Source: Terriglobus sp. TAA 43 (GTDB taxonomy: Bacteria; Acidobacteriota; Terriglobia; Terriglobales; Acidobacteriaceae). From it: a DNA stretch of 64,000 nucleotides. The DNA lies in assembly GCF_000800015.1 (NCBI RefSeq), contig NZ_JUGR01000001.1:2418001-2482000 (forward strand), written 5' to 3'. Below, one piece after another: positions 8,042-15,881 of this stretch (within the stretch, counting starts at the first letter, position 1; each line of letters opens with the position of its first letter). Under the pieces are notes generated by a model that saw nothing but the letters and a program-made list of their open reading frames with translations, did not search any database and was not told the DNA's origin. The position numbers and the translations under genes are program-made.

Positions 8042-8998
8042 CTATTCGGCGCTGTAGCGCTTCTCACCCGCAGGAATCGCCACAGGCAGACGATTCTCCG
8101 GCGGTGCAATCGGACAATGCGTGTTGGGGTTATAAGCGCAGACCGGATTCACCGCTTGATTGAAATCCAGCATCAGCTTCGTTGGCTTCGCGGAATCAAA
8201 TTTATAGCCCTTCGGAAACTCCAGTGAACCATCGCGCACGTACAAGAACCGGCTGGCGGGATATGTCTCGGTGGTGGATGTCTGATCGCGAAAGACGATG
8301 AAAAGCATAGCTGGATCTTTGCCGTCAGCAGGCAGCGTTTCGCCATACAGACGAAACGGTTTGCCATCTAACGAGAACTGCACATAGCCGTCCATATGCG
8401 CCGGAATATCACTACCTCCGTTTGTGCGGTGATACTGCATCTCTCGTACAGCAGGAACCCAGTCCGCAGATATCCGGTACGCCGCAGTTGGCGCATAGAA
8501 GTTGGGCGCATGAATCGCTTGGAGCGGCTGCGACTTGCCATCAAACGCCTGGAAACGCACGCGCTCGCCGTTTTTCAATAGATGAAGACTCAAACTTCCA
8601 TTTGTGATCCAGGTTGCACCCGAATCCGGCAGCGTCTGCCCGACCGAGATTGGTTTGCCGTCCTGCAAGGTCTCTGACCCACTACTGACTGCAACGACTT
8701 GGGCACCTTTGCGATCTATGCTGAATGGTTTGCCTTGCCAGTGATCCAGCGCAATCCCCTTGCTCTCAGAGTCTCCGATGACAGTATTGCCAGTAATCTC
8801 AATGTTCCGCATAAAGGCAAGATCGCCGCGCGGGTCCGCCAGATTCTTACTTTCATCCGCGCGAATCCGAACCTCATCGGCTTCACTGTACGGAGCAAGC
8901 CCATCGTGACGGCACCCCACAGCAAACAGCGCCATTGAGATAAGGAAACAATTCGCGGCATACCGTCGAAGAGCGTCTTCCATCGCTTCAGACCCCAT
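8042..8998 (-). CDS. DUF1684 lipoprotein
   Basis: A 318-residue protein with a lipoprotein-like N-terminus (hydrophobic segment, then FAVGC at about residue 29). The rest matches the DUF1684 pattern: GDLAF-like start, the beta-rich middle, GYVQFSLDG, LYVRDGSLEF, and the signature end DFNQAVNPVCAYNPNTHCPI followed by PENRLPVAIPAGEK. The family is widespread in bacteria and its biochemical role is not established. It stands alone and converges on lpdA. The start could also be the ATG at 8983, which places the signal closer to the N-terminus. Confidence 0.8.
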   Translation of the reverse strand: MGSEAMEDALRRYAANCFLISMALFAVGCRHDGLAPYSEADEVRIRADESKNLADPRGDLAFMRNIEITGNTVIGDSESKGIALDHWQGKPFSIDRKGAQVVAVSSGSETLQDGKPISVGQTLPDSGATWITNGSLSLHLLKNGERVRFQAFDGKSQPLQAIHAPNFYAPTAAYRISADWVPAVREMQYHRTNGGSDIPAHMDGYVQFSLDGKPFRLYGETLPADGKDPAMLFIVFRDQTSTTETYPASRFLYVRDGSLEFPKGYKFDSAKPTKLMLDFNQAVNPVCAYNPNTHCPIAPPENRLPVAIPAGEKRYSAE

Positions 8999-9038
8999 AG
9001 TTTGAGAAAATGTATCAGGCTGTACTGGTATCTACGTT

Positions 9039-9788
9039 GTGATTGTCCATCTGGTTCAACTCGGCCGTGTTTCATACGAAGAAGGCCTGCGCGTGCAACT
9101 GGAGCTCGTAGCCGCGCGCAAGGCAGGCAGCATCGCAGATACGCTTCTTCTGCTGGAGCACCCGCCCGTCCTCACTCTCGGCCGCAACGCCCATCGCGAA
9201 AACATCCTTGCGTCCGACGAAGTTCTGAAGAACAAAGGCGTAGAAATCCACGAGATCAACCGAGGCGGCGACGTGACGTATCACGGTCCCGGTCAACTCG
9301 TCGGCTATCCCATCGTTGATCTCCGCGGCGACCTTCCCGGTAAGAAAGGCCCGCACCTCGGCCCGGTCGACTTCGTCCGCTTACTCGAAGAAGTGCTCAT
9401 CCGCACCTGCCGCAACTTCGGCGTACAAGCACAACGCATCAAGGGTCGCACTGGCGTATGGACAGTAGGCGGAGGCTCTGTGCTCGAAGGCAAACTCGCA
9501 GCCATCGGCGTTCACGTCTCGCAGGGAGTCACCTCGCACGGCTTCGCCCTCAACGTCACGACAGACCTGCGCGACTTCCAGTGGATTGTCCCCTGCGGCA
9601 TCACCGACCGCATGCCCACCTCACTCGAAAACGAAGTGGACGATCCGGCCTTGCTCGCGCCCACGATGGAGAACGCGCGCAACATGGTCTCCCGTAACTT
9701 TGGCACCGTCTTCGAACGGCAGATGCTCGCAGTCGAATCACTCGAGTCATTATTCCAACAACCGATACTCGAACCAAACGTGCGATAA
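9039..9788 (+). CDS. lipB: Octanoyltransferase LipB
   Basis: A 249-residue enzyme that moves octanoyl groups from acyl carrier protein to the lipoyl domains of E2 and GcvH proteins, the first step of lipoate synthesis. Family signatures are GRNAHRENIL, RGGDVTYHGPGQLVGYPI, the catalytic lysine in EGKLAAIGVHVSQGVTSHG and the acyl-accepting cysteine in WIVPCGITDR. It starts with GTG at 9039 and ends 101 bases before the triple-lipoyl E2 gene, which would be a substrate. Confidence 0.93.
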   Translation: MIVHLVQLGRVSYEEGLRVQLELVAARKAGSIADTLLLLEHPPVLTLGRNAHRENILASDEVLKNKGVEIHEINRGGDVTYHGPGQLVGYPIVDLRGDLPGKKGPHLGPVDFVRLLEEVLIRTCRNFGVQAQRIKGRTGVWTVGGGSVLEGKLAAIGVHVSQGVTSHGFALNVTTDLRDFQWIVPCGITDRMPTSLENEVDDPALLAPTMENARNMVSRNFGTVFERQMLAVESLESLFQQPILEPNVR

Positions 9789-9889
9789 CCGCTCAAACAT
9801 GCGCGGCCCCTTGCTGTCGCTCTATAATCTTCTGGTCTGGAATAAAGGCCCATCAGTGGCCATAACGATCACTTTTACAAAGGAATCTC

Positions 9890-11770
9890 ATGGCAACCGA
9901 AGTCGTCATGCCCCAGATGGGCGAGTCCATCACCGAAGGCACCCTTACCAAGTGGCTGAAGCAACCGGGCGACACGGTCGCGCGCGACGAACCTCTTTTT
10001 GAGATTTCGACGGACAAAGTCGACGCGGAAATCCCCTCGCCCGCAGCCGGTGTGCTGAAAGAAATCAAGGTGAAGGAAGGCGATACCGTCGCTATCAACA
10101 CGATCGTGGCGATTCTGGACGCGGAAGGTTCCGCCGCCGCTCCGGCACCTGCTGCCACACCTGCTCCTGCAGCCGAAGCGCCCAAGCCAGCAGCCGCTGC
10201 TGCGCCTGCCGCAACGACCGGTGCGAGCACGGACGTTCTGATGCCGCAGATGGGCGAGTCAATCACCGAAGGCACCATCACCAAGTGGCTGAAGAAGGTC
10301 GGCGATACCGTCAAGCGTGACGAGCCCATCTTCGAAATCTCCACCGATAAGGTCGACGCAGAGATCCCGTCGCCCGCTGATGGCGTCCTGACTGAGATCA
10401 AATCCGCAGAAGGCACCACAGTCGGTATCAACACGGTAGTTGCCGTCATCGGCGGAGGCTCAGCCGCTCCCGCAGCGGCACCCACTGCATCGGCTCCAGC
10501 CGCAGCGCCCGCTGGTGCAGCTACCGAAGTCCTGATGCCGCAGATGGGTGAATCCATCACCGAGGGCACCATCACCAAGTGGCTGAAGAAGGTCGGCGAC
10601 AAGATCGAGCGCGATGAGCCGATCTTTGAAATCTCCACCGACAAGGTCGACGCGGAAATCCCATCGCCCGCCGCTGGCGTTCTCACTGAGATCAAGGCTG
10701 CGGAAGGAACAACGGTTGCCATCAACACCGTCGTCGCCCTCATCGGCGGCGCGGCAGGCGCATCGGCTCCAGCTGCTGCAGAACCGGCCGCAACTCCTGC
10801 GGCTGCACCTGCTCCCGCTGCCGCTCCAGCCGCAGTTGCAACCTCGGGTGAAACACCACGCTCCTCGCCGCTTGTCCGCAAGATTGCGAAGGACAACAAC
10901 ATCGACCTCGCCGCAACCGGTATCGCCGGCTCGGGTTCCGCGGGCCGCATCACCAAGAACGACATCGTCGGCTACATCCAGGGTGGCGCAAAGCCCGCTG
11001 CAGCCCCGGCACCTGTCGCTGCACCGGCGAAGGCCGCAGCTCCCGCTGCACCGCCCGCTCCCATGCCGGGCGATCTGGTCCCCATGTCCAAGATGCGTTC
11101 CATCATCGCCAAGCGCATGGTGGAATCCAAGGCCACTTCGCCGCACGTCCACACCGTCTTCAAGGTGGACATGACACGCATCGTGAAGCTGCGCGAAAAA
11201 GAAAAGAACAAGTACGAACAGCGCAACGGCGTGAAGCTCACCTTCATGCCCTTCATCACCCGCGCCGTTACGGAAGCTCTGCGCAAGCACCCCATCCTGA
11301 ACGCTGCCGTCCAGGGCGACGCCATCAAGTACAACAAGAACATCAACATCGGTATTGCCGTCGCGCTCGATTGGGGCCTGATCGTCCCTGTCATCAAGCA
11401 GCTTGAAGAGAAGAACTTCCTGGGCATCGCACGCGGCATCGTCGACATCGCTGATCGCGCCCGCAACAAGAAACTGGCTCCGGACGAAGTGGCAGGCGGC
11501 ACCTTCACCGTCACCAACTCCGGCATCTTCGGCGAACAGTTCGGCACGCCCATCATCAATCAGCCGCAGGTGGCCATCCTCGGCATCGGCGGTCTGAACA
11601 AGGAAGCACTCGTGGTCCAGGACAAGGATGGCGGCGACGTCATCGCCGTCCGCAGCGTCCAGCGCTTCACGCTCGGCTTCGATCACCGCATCGTTGACGG
11701 CGCAGATGCGGGCAAGTTCATGACCGACTTCAAGAACTTTCTGGAGAACTGGTCCGAAGACATCGGCTAA
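9890..11770 (+). CDS. sucB: 2-oxo acid dehydrogenase E2 with three lipoyl domains (probably 2-oxoglutarate dehydrogenase E2)
   Basis: A 626-residue acyltransferase core of a 2-oxo acid dehydrogenase complex. Three lipoyl domains lie at about residues 2-76, 110-186 and 204-280, each with the FEISTDKVDAEIPSP lipoylation loop (Lys43 in the first). They are joined by Ala/Pro-rich linkers. A peripheral subunit-binding domain follows (about 325-360, SSPLVRKIAKDNNIDL), then the catalytic domain with FDHRIVDGADAGKFM. The multi-lipoyl layout and catalytic domain resemble SucB of Actinobacteria/Acidobacteria, though pyruvate or branched-chain specificity cannot be excluded. AAGGA precedes the ATG. No E1 gene is in the window. 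Confidence 0.85.
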   Translation: MATEVVMPQMGESITEGTLTKWLKQPGDTVARDEPLFEISTDKVDAEIPSPAAGVLKEIKVKEGDTVAINTIVAILDAEGSAAAPAPAATPAPAAEAPKPAAAAAPAATTGASTDVLMPQMGESITEGTITKWLKKVGDTVKRDEPIFEISTDKVDAEIPSPADGVLTEIKSAEGTTVGINTVVAVIGGGSAAPAAAPTASAPAAAPAGAATEVLMPQMGESITEGTITKWLKKVGDKIERDEPIFEISTDKVDAEIPSPAAGVLTEIKAAEGTTVAINTVVALIGGAAGASAPAAAEPAATPAAAPAPAAAPAAVATSGETPRSSPLVRKIAKDNNIDLAATGIAGSGSAGRITKNDIVGYIQGGAKPAAAPAPVAAPAKAAAPAAPPAPMPGDLVPMSKMRSIIAKRMVESKATSPHVHTVFKVDMTRIVKLREKEKNKYEQRNGVKLTFMPFITRAVTEALRKHPILNAAVQGDAIKYNKNINIGIAVALDWGLIVPVIKQLEEKNFLGIARGIVDIADRARNKKLAPDEVAGGTFTVTNSGIFGEQFGTPIINQPQVAILGIGGLNKEALVVQDKDGGDVIAVRSVQRFTLGFDHRIVDGADAGKFMTDFKNFLENWSEDIG

Positions 11771-11792
11771 CCCTGATCTTCACGACAAACAC

Positions 11793-11827
11793 AACGGCTG
11801 CCACACTTAACGTGGCAGCCGTTTCTC
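11793..11827 (+). terminator. Intrinsic terminator after the E2 gene
   Basis: A perfect 12-bp stem, AACGGCTGCCAC (11793-11804) with GTGGCAGCCGTT (11812-11823), 7-base loop, followed by TCTCTTT. Confidence 0.85.
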
Positions 11828-11927
11828 TTTCCTACCCCGCATTCATCGAGAAATAACCGCTCTCCTCCACACTGTAAGCGCTGCACCGCATCAAACCTTC
11901 AGTTTCAACCCGAAAGAGAGATTTGCC

Positions 11928-12173
11928 ATGATGACAGAGGAAATGCAGAACACAACTGAGTTTTTCCCAATGGGAAGCCTGCAGGATGAAATCGACAACT
12001 CTCTCGCGTTCGCCAGCGAAGATGACGAGGACGAGTTGGAAGACGAAGAAGAAGTCGAAGACGACGAAGAGGATGACGAGGACGAGCTGGAAGACGAAGA
12101 AGAGGCTGAGGCAGACGAAGACGAGGAAGATGACGAAGATGAAGACGAAGTAGACGGCGCGGAACAGGAATAG
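11928..12173 (+). CDS. Extremely acidic Asp/Glu-rich protein (81 aa)
   Basis: An 81-residue protein. Residues 1-30 are of mixed composition (EFFPMGSLQDEIDNSLAF). From residue 31 to the end it is almost only Asp and Glu with a few Leu, Val and Ala. There is no signal peptide, so it should be cytosolic and intrinsically disordered. Its own unit is bounded upstream by the E2 terminator. AAAGAGAG lies upstream of the ATG. Such tails can mimic nucleic acid or bind basic proteins or metal ions, but no named family is recognised and no function is assigned. Confidence 0.65.
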   Translation: MMTEEMQNTTEFFPMGSLQDEIDNSLAFASEDDEDELEDEEEVEDDEEDDEDELEDEEEAEADEDEEDDEDEDEVDGAEQE

Positions 12174-12220
12174 ACTTCGCTTACTTCAACCGCTGCGAGG
12201 AAAGCTGCGAACGCCTGGGT

Positions 12221-13537
12221 TTACAGCCTTTCCTGCGTGGCCTGTTCATTCGCCGCCATCAGCGCCAAGCCCTGCGCTACAGACGTAAACGCCTCGCCGC
12301 TCACCACCCGCTCTTCACCAAATCGCGAAGCAAACACCCTCCGCACCGCTGGCACCAGCGAAGTTCCGCCCGTAAGAAAGACGCGATCCACCTGCGCAGC
12401 CGCAATACCAGTCTTCTGCAAAACATCGTCCAGCGAACGTTCCATCCGCTCCAACTCAGGAGCAATCCATCCTTCGAATGCTGCGCGGGTAACCGACTCG
12501 CGCAGTGAGACTGCGTCTGTCTCCAAAACAAACTCTGTCGTGTCGTGTGAAGACAAATCAATCTTCACGCGCTGCACAGCCTGATGCAGGCGATAGCCGA
12601 GATCATGCTCCACCACGGCAATCAACGCGTCGATCTTTTCCGGTTCCAGCGCGCGCTTCCGCGTGGTGCGCAGCAACTCCATCACCTGACGCGTCCGTAG
12701 AAACGACAGCGTATGCCAGCGTTCCAAATTCGCATAAACCCACGCTGGCAATGCAGGCAACACCTTGTTCAACGACCGCGCCATCGAGTCTGAACCCAGC
12801 GCGGGTGAAACAAGATAATGCACGATCTTTGCATCAAACGCATCGCCCGCAAGACCCACACCAGTCGTGCCAAGTACTGTGCGTTCAGTAGGCGAAACAC
12901 GCAACAACGAGAAGTCCGTAGTACCACCGCCAAAGTCGCCAATCAGGACAGTTTCTTCCCGCTGGATACCTTCCGCGTATGTATGCGCCGCAGCGATCGG
13001 CTCCATTGCAAATCGCACATCGGTAAACCCGGCTTGCAAGAAGGAAGCCCGTAGCCGTTGTTCGGCAAACTCGTTATCGCTCTCGTTATCTGCGTTAACA
13101 AATGCAACTGGCCGTCCAACAACCGCCCGCGTCACATCGAATCCAAGCGCGGCACTCGCACGAAGACGTAGATCTCCCACCATCTTCGCAACTAAATCTT
13201 CTACGCGATAATGCCGCCCAAAGATCTCCGTTCCGTTGAACGATCGCGCAGCCAGGTAGCTCTTCAACGACTGAATCAGCCGCCCATGAACCTCATCCTC
13301 AAAATTGTCGGTAGCAAGATAACGCTCAATCGCCTCTGGCCCACTCCAAACAGAAGCAGCTCGCGGAGCACCCATCTTCTTCTGCAGATACAGCACCGAT
13401 CGCGAAGACCTCGTCAGCGCACCAGCAAACGGAAACTCGACAAAACGCACCAAACCATCCGGCAACGCTAGCGCTACCGAACTATTCGTCGTGCCAAAAT
13501 CAATGCCCACAACGGGCGATGTATTCACTGAAGCCAC
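12221..13537 (-). CDS. Hsp70-family ATPase-only protein (YegD-like)
   Basis: A 438-residue actin/Hsp70-fold protein. The phosphate-1 motif is GIDFGTTNSSVAL, phosphate-2 is IGDFGGGTTDFSLL, and the adenosine motif is VFLTGGTSLVPAVRR. The protein stops after the nucleotide-binding domain and has no substrate-binding domain or lid, as in the YegD-like group whose clients are unknown. It begins six bases after purK ends, so it is probably transcribed with purE-purK; a role in purine synthesis is not implied by its sequence. Confidence 0.85.
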   Translation of the reverse strand: MASVNTSPVVGIDFGTTNSSVALALPDGLVRFVEFPFAGALTRSSRSVLYLQKKMGAPRAASVWSGPEAIERYLATDNFEDEVHGRLIQSLKSYLAARSFNGTEIFGRHYRVEDLVAKMVGDLRLRASAALGFDVTRAVVGRPVAFVNADNESDNEFAEQRLRASFLQAGFTDVRFAMEPIAAAHTYAEGIQREETVLIGDFGGGTTDFSLLRVSPTERTVLGTTGVGLAGDAFDAKIVHYLVSPALGSDSMARSLNKVLPALPAWVYANLERWHTLSFLRTRQVMELLRTTRKRALEPEKIDALIAVVEHDLGYRLHQAVQRVKIDLSSHDTTEFVLETDAVSLRESVTRAAFEGWIAPELERMERSLDDVLQKTGIAAAQVDRVFLTGGTSLVPAVRRVFASRFGEERVVSGEAFTSVAQGLALMAANEQATQERL

Positions 13538-13543
13538 GATTCG

Positions 13544-14740
13544 TTACAACGCAGCCTTTGCCGCCAGCACACGCTCGCGGGCCTCGTCCGCAGTCTCGCC
13601 CACCGCGCTTAGATGCCCCATCTTGCGCCCCTTGCGCGGCTTCAACTTCTCATACAGAGTCAGCCGCACACCGGGAACAGCCAGGGCTTTATCAAACGCG
13701 GGCTGCTTTTCCTTGCCCTCATCGTCCAGCCAAACATCGCCCAGCAGATTCGCAATCGCCGTAGGCTGCACCAACGACACATCGCCGAGCGGCAGGTTAC
13801 ACGCAGTTCGAATGGCCTGTTCAAACTGTCCCGTCGTGCATGCGCGTTCGCTGCCGTGATAGCTGTTGTGCGGACGCGGTGCCAGTTCATTCACCAACAA
13901 CTGACCATCGGTGGTCAGGAACATCTCCACCGCAAGCAGACCTTCCAGCCCAAACGTATCGGCAATCTCGCTCGCCACCGCCTGCGCCTTCGTCATCAAC
14001 TCATCAGAAATGCTCGCCGGAATCACGCTCCAGATAAGAATCTGGTTCTCATGGAAATTCTCCGCCGCAGGATAGACCTTCACCTCACCATTCGGAGCAC
14101 GGGCCACCATCACGCTAATCTCTTTCGCCAGATCAAGCGCACGCTCCGCAACGCAATCTGTGCCGCCAACACCTTCCCAGGCCTGACGCAGTGCAGCATC
14201 ATCCACAGCAGCGCCGCCAAATCCCAGTTTCGCCTGTCCGCGGCCGTCATAACCACCACGAGCAGACTTCACAAACACTGGCCCATTCAGTGCCTTCACT
14301 GCCTCGGCCAACTGCTCAGGCGAACGCACCGAACGATACGGCCCCACAGGGAAACCATGTTTCTGCAGCCAGTCCTTCTGCTCCACGCGATCCTGAATCA
14401 CTGCCATCATCGCCGCTCCGGGCCGCATCGGCGCCCATCGCGAAGCCTCGTCCAGACTCGTAATCGAAACTTGCTCAATCTCCAACGTTACCGTCGAAGA
14501 TTCACGAGCAAGATTCGCAGCAGCCCAGCGATCATTCCACGAAGCCTCAATCACCTTGTCAGCGATATAGCCCGCCGGGCAAGCGGGATCAGGATCCAGC
14601 ACGTGAACCTTATAGCCCATCGAACGCGCTGCGATGCCCATCATGCGGCCAAGCTGGCCGCCACCAAAGATGCCAATCGTCGCTCCCGGCAAAACCGGTC
14701 CGCGTAGCTTTTCCAACAGGTCAGCAGGAGTAGTGTTCAT
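13544..14740 (-). CDS. purK: N5-carboxyaminoimidazole ribonucleotide synthase
   Basis: A 398-residue ATP-grasp enzyme making N5-CAIR from AIR, bicarbonate and ATP in purine synthesis. Signatures: [12 protein letters not shown] near the N-terminus, [14 protein letters not shown] in the ATP-grasp fold, [22 protein letters not shown] (metal-binding Glu/Asn), and LPLGDV toward the end. The ATG at 14740 overlaps the TGA of purE by four bases, fixing the start; the frame extends 20 codons upstream but inside purE. Confidence 0.93.
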   Translation of the reverse strand: MNTTPADLLEKLRGPVLPGATIGIFGGGQLGRMMGIAARSMGYKVHVLDPDPACPAGYIADKVIEASWNDRWAAANLARESSTVTLEIEQVSITSLDEASRWAPMRPGAAMMAVIQDRVEQKDWLQKHGFPVGPYRSVRSPEQLAEAVKALNGPVFVKSARGGYDGRGQAKLGFGGAAVDDAALRQAWEGVGGTDCVAERALDLAKEISVMVARAPNGEVKVYPAAENFHENQILIWSVIPASISDELMTKAQAVASEIADTFGLEGLLAVEMFLTTDGQLLVNELAPRPHNSYHGSERACTTGQFEQAIRTACNLPLGDVSLVQPTAIANLLGDVWLDDEGKEKQPAFDKALAVPGVRLTLYEKLKPRKGRKMGHLSAVGETADEARERVLAAKAAL

Positions 14741-15240
14741 GCAGTCGCTCCATCTTCCAGCGTCTCTGCGCGAACAACTGTCTCGCGCTCCTTGCGCCAT
14801 TTCTCCAACCGATCACCCAGCGCAGCATCCGTCGTAGCCAGCACTGCAATCGCTAACAGCGCGGCATTCACCGCACCCGCTTCACCAATCGCCAGTGTCC
14901 CAACAGGAATGCCCTTCGGCATCTGCACAATCGACAGCAGCGAATCCATACCATTCAATGACGTCGCATTCACCGGCACACCAAACACCGGCACGATCGT
15001 CTTCGCCGCCAACATGCCAGGCAAATGCGCTGCTCCGCCCGCACCAGCAATGATCGCCCGCAGACCACGAGGCCGGGCCTGCTCTGCATACTCAAACAGC
15101 AGGTCCGGCGTACGATGCGCGGAAACCACACGCGCCTCGTGCGCCACACCAAATTCCTTCAGAATGCGGACCGCCGCGCCCATGCACGCGTAGTCGCTCT
15201 TCGATCCCATCACCACGCCAATCAGCGGACTATCAGCCAT
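14737..15240 (-). CDS. purE: N5-carboxyaminoimidazole ribonucleotide mutase
   Basis: A 167-residue class I PurE, converting N5-CAIR to CAIR. Visible family features are [42 protein letters not shown] and the Asn-Ala-rich C-terminal helix. Coupled to purK by an ATGA overlap. It is the last housekeeping gene before the phage-like block, and 58 bases separate its start from that block. Confidence 0.94.
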   Translation of the reverse strand: MADSPLIGVVMGSKSDYACMGAAVRILKEFGVAHEARVVSAHRTPDLLFEYAEQARPRGLRAIIAGAGGAAHLPGMLAAKTIVPVFGVPVNATSLNGMDSLLSIVQMPKGIPVGTLAIGEAGAVNAALLAIAVLATTDAALGDRLEKWRKERETVVRAETLEDGATA

Positions 15241-15298
15241 ACCATTGATTATATTGGCGACACTACTGGTGGCGGCGATGAGTTTGCTGGATCATGCG

Positions 15299-15553
15299 TT
15301 ACTTAGCCCAGATGCTCGCATTCAGGCACGCCACAACACCGTCAATCACCAGTCCTAGACCACTGGAAAAGCCATCCGCATTGACAATCGTCTTGTTCGC
15401 AACGGCATCCGTCATCTTCACCGCGGCACTCACAATCTCCAACGCGGCACTCTTCTTCTCATCACCAGTCTTCGCCCCATAGACCGACTCAATGCCCTGA
15501 ATCAGACTCGGCAGCACAGCAATCCCGCGCAGAAACAATTTCAAGAAATTCAT
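15299..15553 (-). CDS. Hypothetical protein at the end of the phage-like block (84 aa)
   Basis: An 84-residue protein with an amphipathic/hydrophobic N-terminus (FLKLFLRGIAVLPSLIQGIESVYG), a charged GDEKK turn, and a hydrophobic C-terminal half (GLGLVIDGVVACLNASIW). AGGAGAAG precedes the ATG. It is the last gene of the block; a terminator-like hairpin stands between it and the gene upstream. Small proteins of this kind at the end of phage tail regions are often membrane-associated or holin-like, but no family motif supports a firm call. Confidence 0.6.
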   Translation of the reverse strand: MNFLKLFLRGIAVLPSLIQGIESVYGAKTGDEKKSAALEIVSAAVKMTDAVANKTIVNADGFSSGLGLVIDGVVACLNASIWAK

Positions 15554-15564
15554 CCTCTTCTCCT

Positions 15565-15597
15565 AAAAAATATGAGCCGCCCCATCCGGAGCAGCCC
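15565..15597 (-). terminator. Terminator-like hairpin between the two last small phage-like genes
   Basis: Read on the minus strand, GGGCTGCTCC pairs with GGGGCGGCTC (three G-U pairs) around GGAT, followed shortly by six T. It lies just upstream of the ribosome-binding site of the 84-aa gene. Confidence 0.5.
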
Positions 15598-15624
15598 TTG
15601 TCATCCAAACCTGGTTGTTGCCAA

Positions 15625-15840
15625 CTAACGTCGCATCACATCCAGTGCCACGTGAAACAGCGTCATCAACACACTTAGCGCGCCGCCCACACCCTTCATC
15701 CGTTGCACTGTTCGTTCATGCCGCTCCACACGCTCCTCCAGTAAGCTCAGCCGTCCCGGCTGCCCCACACCTAGCAGCGCATGCATCTGGCTTTTCAGCG
15801 CGCTAAGATCACCCAGGACCTGCGCTTCAAAGTCCGTCAT
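15625..15840 (-). CDS. Small coiled-coil plus TM protein, XhlA/holin-associated-like (71 aa)
   Basis: A 71-residue protein starting at ATG 15840 behind a strong AAGGAGG; the frame runs 12 codons further but without a better site. Residues 1-50 predict a helical coiled coil (ALKSQMHALLG, RLSLLEERVERHERTVQRMKG) and the last 20 form a hydrophobic helix (GALSVLMTLFHVALDVMRR). This architecture is that of XhlA-type phage lysis accessory proteins, which support a holin. No endolysin gene is found nearby, so the assignment rests on shape alone. Confidence 0.5.
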   Translation of the reverse strand: MTDFEAQVLGDLSALKSQMHALLGVGQPGRLSLLEERVERHERTVQRMKGVGGALSVLMTLFHVALDVMRR

Positions 15841-15881
15841 TGCAATCCTCCTTCGCCCACGCGGAATATCCGGCACATCGC

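Noticed and set aside
9905-10720. Direct repeats that could suggest a CRISPR array or mobile repeat
   Set aside because: They are coding repeats of lipoyl domains with conserved reading frame, about 300 bases apart, without spacer structure.
9853-10965. Long minus-strand frame (370 codons) over the lipoyl domains
   Set aside because: Its repeats mirror the three lipoyl repeats of the real gene; it is an antisense shadow.
10460-11686. Long open frame (408 codons) on the minus strand over the E2 gene
   Set aside because: The plus strand encodes a clear E2 with catalytic motifs; the antisense product is Asp/His/Gly-rich low complexity caused by the Ala/Pro-rich codons.
15241-15298. Possible attachment site next to purE
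   Set aside because: Only 58 bases with no tRNA and no matching repeat at the other edge of the phage-like block.
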